Shown here piece after piece: positions 7,924 through 12,190 of a stretch of 12,190 bases of DNA. Within the stretch, counting starts at the first letter, position 1. Every line of letters starts with the position of its first letter. A model generated the notes under the pieces. That model worked only from the letters and a program-made list of their open reading frames with translations. It was not told the origin of the DNA and searched no databases. The translations under genes were made by a program, and so were the position numbers. The stretch is from assembly GCA_036567845.1 (NCBI GenBank), contig DATCTT010000456.1, forward strand, positions 1 to 12,190, in the 5' to 3' direction. The stretch is from MWAR01 sp036567845. GTDB lineage: Bacteria; Muiribacteriota; Ozemobacteria; Ozemobacterales; Ozemobacteraceae.

Positions 7924-8460
7924 TCAGGGGGCGGAAGGGGCGTTCCCGGCTGCGGCATCCGTGCTGCCCTGTGGAGCGCCGATCGGCAGCTCGTTCAGCA
8001 GCAGCCTGAACTCACCCGAGGTTTTCTCGTCACCGGTCTTGATGAGCAGCGTGCCGGTCGCGACGGATTTCCGTTCTGTGACCTTCATCACGCCGAGCGT
8101 GATGTGGCCGACCGGTGCCGACAGCTCCTTGCCCCGCGTCTGCGGATCCATGACGTCCGCCTCGAAGGCGCCGAGATCGGGATTGATGATCTTCACCGGA
8201 TACCGCTCGGCACCCAGTTCCAGGATCGCCTTGAAGCTGGCCGGCGTCTGCTTGCCCTCCCCGAGATTTCTGAGCTGGATCATCGTCACCCGGAGCTCGG
8301 CCGGGATGAACTCCTCGACCGATTTCAGCGCGAACCCGAGGCCGATGAAATAGGGGGCTTCCTGCTGCTTTACAGACGGGATCTGTGTTTCGGCCGATGC
8401 GCAGACGGCAAAAACGAGCACCAGAACCACCGCGAGAAGAACGGATCTGTTTCTGTTCAT
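7924..8460 (-). CDS. Small secreted protein of unknown function
   Basis: This 178-residue protein is not one I recognise. Residues 1-23 are a Sec signal peptide: basic MNRNR, a Val/Leu-rich core, and an ASA cleavage site before Glu24. Cys20 is not in a lipobox (preceded by Phe-Ala-Val), so it is probably a soluble exported protein rather than a lipoprotein. The mature part (24-160) has alternating hydrophobic/polar stretches suggesting a beta-rich domain; the last ~18 residues are Ala/Gly/Ser/Pro-rich and probably disordered. There is no further Cys and no recognisable catalytic motif. The start at 8458-8460 is fixed by an AAGGAGG site 5 nt upstream; an ATG five codons earlier would overlap that site. 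A TATACT -10 element upstream and a strong terminator downstream suggest a single-gene transcript. Its phylogenetic spread is unknown. Confidence 0.8.
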   Translation of the reverse strand: MNRNRSVLLAVVLVLVFAVCASAETQIPSVKQQEAPYFIGLGFALKSVEEFIPAELRVTMIQLRNLGEGKQTPASFKAILELGAERYPVKIINPDLGAFEADVMDPQTRGKELSAPVGHITLGVMKVTERKSVATGTLLIKTGDEKTSGEFRLLLNELPIGAPQGSTDAAAGNAPSAP

Positions 8461-8465
8461 GACTG

Positions 8466-8472
8466 CCTCCTT
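8466..8472 (-). promoter_or_regulatory. Strong ribosome binding site that fixes the start of the secreted-protein gene
   Basis: AAGGAGG on the minus strand, 5 nt before the ATG at 8458-8460, nearly matches the full anti-Shine-Dalgarno sequence. It decides against the ATG at 8473-8475, which would put this motif inside the coding region. Confidence 0.7.
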
Positions 8473-8490
8473 CATTTCATTCCTGATACA

Positions 8491-8496
8491 AGTATA
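8491..8496 (-). promoter_or_regulatory. -10 element (TATACT) upstream of the secreted-protein gene
   Basis: TATACT on the minus strand matches 5 of 6 consensus bases, 30 bp upstream of the start. It is identical to the -10 of the MFS promoter. No good -35 is present at 16-18 nt spacing (GC-rich CCCTGT-like), so the promoter may be weak, activator-dependent, or served by another sigma factor. Confidence 0.38.
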
Positions 8497-8554
8497 GCGC
8501 CAAAACCCGCATACAGGGCGAGCTTTTCATGATAACGAAGCGGGGTGCATGAAC

Positions 8555-9265
8555 TCAGAGAAAATCCGCCACGAAGGCCGACGGGAAAAAGACATACTGA
8601 GCCATGCCGCCACCCGCGAGAAACTGGGTCAGCCGGATGAACAACGGAATGAGAACATACCGGTCGATGCCCGAGGCCAGCACGAGAAACAGCAGCAGCA
8701 GGCTGTACGGCCGAATATTGTCGTAGGCTTCGCGCGCCTTTTCCCCGCCGAGCCACATCACCACCTTCGAGCCGTCGAGCGGGGGGATCGGAAGGAGATT
8801 GAACAGGAACAGGCCCATGTTCATCGCGAAAATACGAAATATCAACCTGTATATATAATTGCCCGTCGGGGTCGTCATGAACTGGAGCGCCGCCGTGAGC
8901 TCGCCCGAGAAGCGCAGCACCAGCCCGAGCACGATGCAGATCAGCAGGTTGCCGAGCGGCCCGGCCACCGAAACGATGCCGTATCCCTGCACCGGGTTCC
9001 GGAACCGTGTCGGATCGACGACAACGGGCTTGCCCCAGCCGAACGAGAGCGGCGCGCCGGTCAGGGCGAGATACATGGGAAGCGCCGTTCCGATCGGATC
9101 GAGGTGCTCGATGGGGTTCAGGCTGACCCGGCCTTCCTCGCGCGGTGTCGGGTCGCCGAGCCGGTCCGCCGCGAAGGCGTGACAGAACTCGTGGAACCCG
9201 ATTCCGATGACGAACGCGGGGAGATCGAGCGAGAGAACACTCAACGGATCGGGGGTATAGGCCAT
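8555..9265 (-). CDS. Site-2-protease-like M50 zinc metalloprotease
   Basis: A 236-residue intramembrane metalloprotease. Membrane helix 1 carries the zinc motif HEFCH (His25, Glu26, His29), followed by AxDRLGDPTP as in the small S2P/M50 group that includes B. subtilis YwhC-type proteins. The third ligand is Asp164 in an NLLPIPPLDG motif on a later helix. The FGWGKPVVVDP strand and an AGPLGNL helix between them are also typical. There is no PDZ domain, and the length fits this minimal subgroup. It would cleave membrane-spanning substrates within the bilayer; the target is unknown and no anti-sigma factor gene is adjacent. The start at 9263-9265 has AGGAGG at 9277-9282, with a slightly long 11-nt spacer. 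Rhomboid is excluded by the zinc motifs. The gene is transcribed away from the met operon and I see no terminator after it. Confidence 0.92.
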   Translation of the reverse strand: MAYTPDPLSVLSLDLPAFVIGIGFHEFCHAFAADRLGDPTPREEGRVSLNPIEHLDPIGTALPMYLALTGAPLSFGWGKPVVVDPTRFRNPVQGYGIVSVAGPLGNLLICIVLGLVLRFSGELTAALQFMTTPTGNYIYRLIFRIFAMNMGLFLFNLLPIPPLDGSKVVMWLGGEKAREAYDNIRPYSLLLLFLVLASGIDRYVLIPLFIRLTQFLAGGGMAQYVFFPSAFVADFL

Positions 9266-9347
9266 GCGGTCGTGAACCTCCTGGGGATGTATCAGTTTAC
9301 CATAACCCGCACAGTCACGACATCGGCAGCACGAACGCTGTGGGCTC

Positions 9348-9377
9348 TTGACAGGGATGGTGGGATTCCCACAATAT
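9348..9377 (+). promoter_or_regulatory. Promoter of the met operon
   Basis: A perfect TTGACA (9348-9353) is followed 18 nt later by CAATAT (9372-9377), which matches only 3 of 6 -10 bases. AATATG one base on is an alternative. The strong -35 with a weak -10, plus an inverted repeat in the spacer, is typical of a regulated promoter. Predicted transcription start is near 9384. Confidence 0.5.
9357..9375. promoter_or_regulatory. Palindromic operator candidate in the met promoter
   Basis: GTGGGATTCCCAC (9360-9372) is a perfect 6-bp inverted repeat around one central base. Allowing one mismatch the symmetry extends to 9-bp arms (9357-9375). It fills the spacer next to the -35 and overlaps the -10, so a bound dimer would block RNA polymerase. 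It does not resemble the MetJ box or a LexA or Fur site. The binding protein is unknown. Confidence 0.45.
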
Positions 9378-9430
9378 GGGGCACTCTGATCGGCGACCCG
9401 TCGAATCGAAGCGAGAACCATCTTAGCAAG

Positions 9431-9435
9431 GGAGG
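9431..9435 (+). promoter_or_regulatory. Ribosome binding site of the homocysteine methyltransferase/MTHFR gene
   Basis: GGAGG sits 6 nt before the ATG at 9442-9444, within a longer AAGGGAGG. It fixes this start, and no other in-frame ATG lies nearby. Confidence 0.75.
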
Positions 9436-9441
9436 ATCTGT

Positions 9442-11295
9442 ATGCCTCTTCCCGATTTCCGCAGCTTCTACGAAGAGCACCCCGTCGTGTTCGACGGTGC
9501 CATGGGCACCATGCTGTATGCCAAGGGCATCTACCTGAACCAGGTTTACGACGAGCTGAATCTGTCGAACCCGAGCCTGGTCCAGCAGGTGCATCGGGAG
9601 TATATCGAGGCTGGCGCGATGGTCATCGAGACCAACACCTTTGGCGCGAACCGGTTCAAACTGGCTCCCCACGGCCTTGCCGACAAGATCGAGGCGATAA
9701 ACTTCCAGGGCGTCAAGATCGCCCGCCAGGTGGCCGGCGACAAGGTGTTCGTCGCCGGTTCGATCGGGCCGCTCGGCATCCGCCTTGAACCCTGGGGCAA
9801 GACCTCCGTCGAGGAGGCCGAGGAAGCGTTCACCGAACAGGCCAAGGGGCTGCTCGCCGGCGGCGTCGACCTGTTCATTCTCGAGACTTTCTACGATCTG
9901 AACGAGATCCACCAGGCAATCCGCGCCGTGCGCAAGCTGACTGACAAGCCGATCATCGCCTCGATGACGATCAACGAGGATGGAAACGCCCTCTACGGCA
10001 CTGCACCCGATGTGTTCGCCCCGAAACTCGAGGGGTGGGGGGCCGATATCATCGGTCTCAACTGCTCGGTCGGCCCCAAAGCCATGTTCGACGCCATCGA
10101 ACGCATTCATCAGATCTGTCGCAAGCCTCTGATCGTCCAGCCCAACGCCGGCATGCCCCGCGCCGTTGACGGCCGCATGATCTATCTCTGCAACCCCGCC
10201 TACTTCGGGGAATACGCCAAGCGCTTCATCCAGGTCGGCGTACGGTTCATCGGTGGCTGCTGCGGAACGACTCCCGAGCACATCCGATGGGTGCGTAACG
10301 CCGTGAAGGCGCTCGAACCCCCGCAGCGCAAGATCATCGCCGTGCCAGCTTCCGCCCGGCAGCCCGAGAGCGAGCTTCCTGAAATCATGGCCGTTCCGAT
10401 GGAGGCCAAATCGAGCTTTGCCCAGAAGATCGCCCGCCAGAAGTTCGTCGTCAGTGCCGAGCTCACCCCCCCAAAAGGCTGTGATCCCGAAAAAACCGTC
10501 GATCTCGCCCGCCAGCTCAAGGAAGCCGGCGTCGATGCGATCAACATTCCCGATGGCCCCCGCGCCTCGGCCCGGATGAGCCCGATGTCGTTGGCCGTGC
10601 TGATCGAACAGAAGGTCGGCATCGAGACCGTGCTGCACTACTGCTGCCGCGACCGCAACATCCTTGGCATCCAGTCCGACCTGCTCGGCGCCCACGCTCT
10701 CGGTCTCCGCAACATCCTCTGCATCACCGGCGACCCGCCCAAGATGGGCAACTATCCCGAAGCGACGGCGGTGTTTGACATCGACTCAATCGGCTTGACC
10801 AACGTCGTCTATCACCTCAACCACGGCCGTGATCTGGGCGGAAACCCGATCGGCAAGCCGACCTCTCTGCTCATCGGCGTCGGAGCGAACCCCGGGGCGA
10901 TTGACCTCGACCAGGAGATTCGCCGCTTCGAATGGAAGGTGGATGCTGGAGCCGAATTCGCCATCACCCAGCCCGTCTTCGATCCGGCCCTGCTGGAGCG
11001 GTTTCTCGAGCGCATCTCCCATGTCCGGATCCCCGTCCTCGCCGGCATCTGGCCGCTCTCGAGCCTCAAGAACGCCGAGTTCATGAACAACGAAGTGCCC
11101 GGCGCTTCCGTGCCCGAGCCGATCATGGCCCGCATGCGCGCCGCCCCGACCCCCGAGGCCCAGCGTGAGGAGGGCATCGCCATCGCCATCGAGGCATTGC
11201 AGAAAATCCGCCCCCTCGTCCAGGGAATCCAGATCAGCGTACCGTTCGGCCGCGTTGCGAACGTGATTCGCGTACTCGAAACCCTCTCGCGTTGA
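9442..11295 (+). CDS. Bifunctional homocysteine S-methyltransferase / 5,10-methylenetetrahydrofolate reductase
   Basis: A 617-residue cytoplasmic fusion. Residues 14-290 are a homocysteine S-methyltransferase (BHMT-like) TIM barrel with the FDGAMGT start motif and the zinc/thiolate cysteines Cys208 (GLNCSVGP) and Cys273-Cys274 (GGCCGTTPEH). Residues 325-617 are a methylenetetrahydrofolate reductase (MetF-type) FAD barrel, with AELTPPKG carrying the likely catalytic Glu340, CITGDPP with flavin-contact Asp431, and GVGANPGA. The MTHFR half reduces 5,10-methylene-THF to 5-methyl-THF. The other half methylates homocysteine to methionine, with the methyl donor not deducible from sequence. The architecture matches B. 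subtilis YitJ-type proteins. MetH follows after 30 bp, so both steps of methyl-THF supply and use are in one operon. All key residues of both domains are present. Confidence 0.95.
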   Translation: MPLPDFRSFYEEHPVVFDGAMGTMLYAKGIYLNQVYDELNLSNPSLVQQVHREYIEAGAMVIETNTFGANRFKLAPHGLADKIEAINFQGVKIARQVAGDKVFVAGSIGPLGIRLEPWGKTSVEEAEEAFTEQAKGLLAGGVDLFILETFYDLNEIHQAIRAVRKLTDKPIIASMTINEDGNALYGTAPDVFAPKLEGWGADIIGLNCSVGPKAMFDAIERIHQICRKPLIVQPNAGMPRAVDGRMIYLCNPAYFGEYAKRFIQVGVRFIGGCCGTTPEHIRWVRNAVKALEPPQRKIIAVPASARQPESELPEIMAVPMEAKSSFAQKIARQKFVVSAELTPPKGCDPEKTVDLARQLKEAGVDAINIPDGPRASARMSPMSLAVLIEQKVGIETVLHYCCRDRNILGIQSDLLGAHALGLRNILCITGDPPKMGNYPEATAVFDIDSIGLTNVVYHLNHGRDLGGNPIGKPTSLLIGVGANPGAIDLDQEIRRFEWKVDAGAEFAITQPVFDPALLERFLERISHVRIPVLAGIWPLSSLKNAEFMNNEVPGASVPEPIMARMRAAPTPEAQREEGIAIAIEALQKIRPLVQGIQISVPFGRVANVIRVLETLSR

Positions 11296-11311
11296 GCCCG
11301 CGCGAGCCCTG

Positions 11312-11317
11312 AAAGGA
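11312..11317 (+). promoter_or_regulatory. Ribosome binding site of metH
   Basis: AAAGGA lies 8 nt before the ATG at 11326-11328. A second in-frame ATG follows immediately (11329-11331), but the spacing favours the first. Confidence 0.55.
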
Positions 11318-11325
11318 CCCGCCAG

Positions 11326-12190
11326 ATGATGAATCCCGAACGCTTTCTTGCCCACCTCCGCGAACGCATCCTCGTCTTTGACGGAGCCATGGGAACCAAT
11401 CTGCAGCGGCAGAACTTGACCCCGGACCGATTCGGCGGCTTCGACGGCTGCAATGAGGCGCTCAATCTGTTCGCCCCCGATGCCGTCCGAAAAGTCCATG
11501 CCGACTTCGTTGCCGCAGGATGCCGGGCTGTCGAGACAAACACGTTCGGGGCAAACCGCCTGACGCTCGCCGAATACGGTCTCGAAAATAACGTTGATGC
11601 GATAAATAAGGCGGCTGTCCGCATTGCCCGTGAGGCGCTTGAGACGGGCCGTGGTGGGGAAATGCGCTTCGTGGCCGCCTCGATCGGTCCGACCTCCCGG
11701 CTTCCGAGTCTGGGCCACATCGGCTTCGAGGAGATGGCCGGAATTTACGCCGAGCAGGTCCGGAGCCTGTGGGATGCCGGCGCCGACATCTTCGTCGTCG
11801 AGACCTGCCAGGATCTCCTCCAGATCAAGGCCGCCCTCGCCGCTCTCGCCCGGCTGTTTCGGCAGGAAGGCCACCGCCGCCCCGTGATGGTCTCGGTCAC
11901 CCTCGAGGCCGCCGGCACGATGCTCATGGGAAGCGATATCGGGGCCGTCCAGGCCGTGCTCGAGCCGTTCGGCATGATCGATGTGATCGGAGTCAACTGT
12001 GCCACCGGCCCCCTCGAAATGATGCGGCACATCAAAGCCCTCGCTGCTTCGACCGGAAAGGCCGTCTCTGTGATGCCCAACGCCGGTTTGCCCGAAAACA
12101 TCGGCGGAAAGCCCCACTACCGGCTGCCTCCGGCCGAGTTCGCCGCCTTCCACCGCCGGTTCGTCGAAGAGTATGGGGTGAACCTCGTCG
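11326..12190 (+). CDS. metH: Cobalamin-dependent methionine synthase, homocysteine-binding domain (partial)
   Basis: The first 288 codons are open to the right edge; the rest of the gene is outside the window. The visible part is the MetH homocysteine-binding barrel: VFDGAMGTNLQ (17-27), VETNTFGANR (69-78), VSVTLEAAGTMLMGSDIGA (189-207) and VIGVNCATGP (220-229) with the first zinc ligand Cys225. The GGCC pair should lie just past the edge. The domain is paralogous to the N-terminal half of the upstream fusion but differs in its Gly-Thr-Met-Leu-x-Gly segment, which is typical of MetH. Full MetH would transfer the methyl group of 5-methyl-THF via B12 to homocysteine. Whether the folate, B12 and reactivation domains are all present cannot be seen; a stand-alone homocysteine methyltransferase is the alternative. 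It shares an operon with the fusion (30-bp gap, no terminator). Confidence 0.85.
   Translation, partial: MMNPERFLAHLRERILVFDGAMGTNLQRQNLTPDRFGGFDGCNEALNLFAPDAVRKVHADFVAAGCRAVETNTFGANRLTLAEYGLENNVDAINKAAVRIAREALETGRGGEMRFVAASIGPTSRLPSLGHIGFEEMAGIYAEQVRSLWDAGADIFVVETCQDLLQIKAALAALARLFRQEGHRRPVMVSVTLEAAGTMLMGSDIGAVQAVLEPFGMIDVIGVNCATGPLEMMRHIKALAASTGKAVSVMPNAGLPENIGGKPHYRLPPAEFAAFHRRFVEEYGVNLV

Larger units (their letters stand above)
9266..9441. promoter_or_regulatory. Divergent control region between the M50 protease and the met operon
   Basis: This 176-bp gap holds the start signals of both genes. The plus-strand promoter and palindrome are listed separately. On the minus strand only weak -10-like words (TAAACT, TATGGT) are visible near 9298-9306, with no convincing -35. 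The plus-strand leader would be about 58 nt, too short for a SAM-I riboswitch, and I see no riboswitch core or T-box. A small CGAC/GTCG hairpin near 9395-9404 is probably chance. Confidence 0.6.

Noticed and set aside
7758..7958. 67-codon N-terminal extension of the MFS transporter
   Set aside because: It runs through the upstream gene's terminator and end, and through the MFS promoter. It is Pro/Arg-rich and has no membrane character.
8398..8460. Lipoprotein signal with Cys20 in the secreted protein
   Set aside because: The residues before Cys are Phe-Ala-Val, which do not fit a lipobox, and an ASA signal peptidase I site follows immediately.
8485..8504. Sigma54-like TGGCGC-N5-TTGT overlapping the -10 of the secreted-protein gene
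   Set aside because: The essential GC of the -12 element is GT, and TATACT explains the site better. There is no enhancer-like site nearby.
8502..8520. Possible terminator after the M50 gene (CCC...GGG then TTTT)
   Set aside because: The stem is only 3 bp with a 7-nt loop, too weak to call.
9378..9441. Riboswitch (SAM or SAH) in the met operon leader
   Set aside because: The predicted leader is about 58 nt, has no SAM-I/SAM-II/SAH core and shows only a 4-bp hairpin.
9292..10695. Long open frame (467 codons) antisense to the homocysteine methyltransferase/MTHFR gene
   Set aside because: It is a shadow of a GC-rich gene with C-ending codons. The translation has no domain, and the sense frame has two complete enzymes with all key motifs.
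10786..12153. Long antisense open frame (455 codons) spanning the met intergenic gap and metH
   Set aside because: The same composition effect applies. It overlaps two well-supported enzymes and has no recognisable product.

Overview
The window is about 12.2 kb of GC-rich (by eye, low-to-mid 60s %) bacterial chromosome. It is densely coding, with no tRNA, rRNA, CRISPR array, insertion sequence or phage gene visible. Sec-type signal peptides on two proteins, strong AGGAGG ribosome binding sites and C/G-ending codons fit a GC-rich, probably diderm bacterium. The sequence does not fix the phylum. A fused homocysteine S-methyltransferase/MTHFR followed by metH occurs in several unrelated lineages and does not settle it.

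Layout. Positions 1-9265 hold six minus-strand genes, read here in transcription order from right to left: a site-2-protease-like M50 peptidase (8555-9265); a small secreted protein of unknown function (7924-8460) with its own -10 element and a clear intrinsic terminator; an MFS transporter (6513-7757) behind a good sigma70-type promoter; an M3B oligoendopeptidase F (4653-6449); a very large DUF2339 polytopic membrane protein (110-4552); and the first 37 codons of a secreted protein (1-113) whose start overlaps the DUF2339 stop as ATGA. A divergent control region (9266-9441) separates these from a plus-strand methionine/one-carbon operon: a fused homocysteine S-methyltransferase/methylenetetrahydrofolate reductase (9442-11295) and, 30 bp later, the N-terminus of cobalamin-dependent methionine synthase MetH, which runs off the right edge.

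How the genes work together. The plus-strand pair makes 5-methyltetrahydrofolate and transfers methyl groups to homocysteine. Its promoter has a perfect TTGACA -35 and a palindrome in the spacer, so a repressor-type control is plausible. On the minus strand the DUF2339 protein and the following secreted protein look translationally coupled and probably form one envelope module of unknown function. The MFS transporter and PepF may be co-transcribed upstream of it.

No clearly new defence, mobile or biosynthetic system is visible. The most interesting features are the 111-residue internal repeats of the DUF2339 protein, the operator-like palindrome in the met promoter, and single AT-rich, rare-codon islands inside four of the minus-strand genes.
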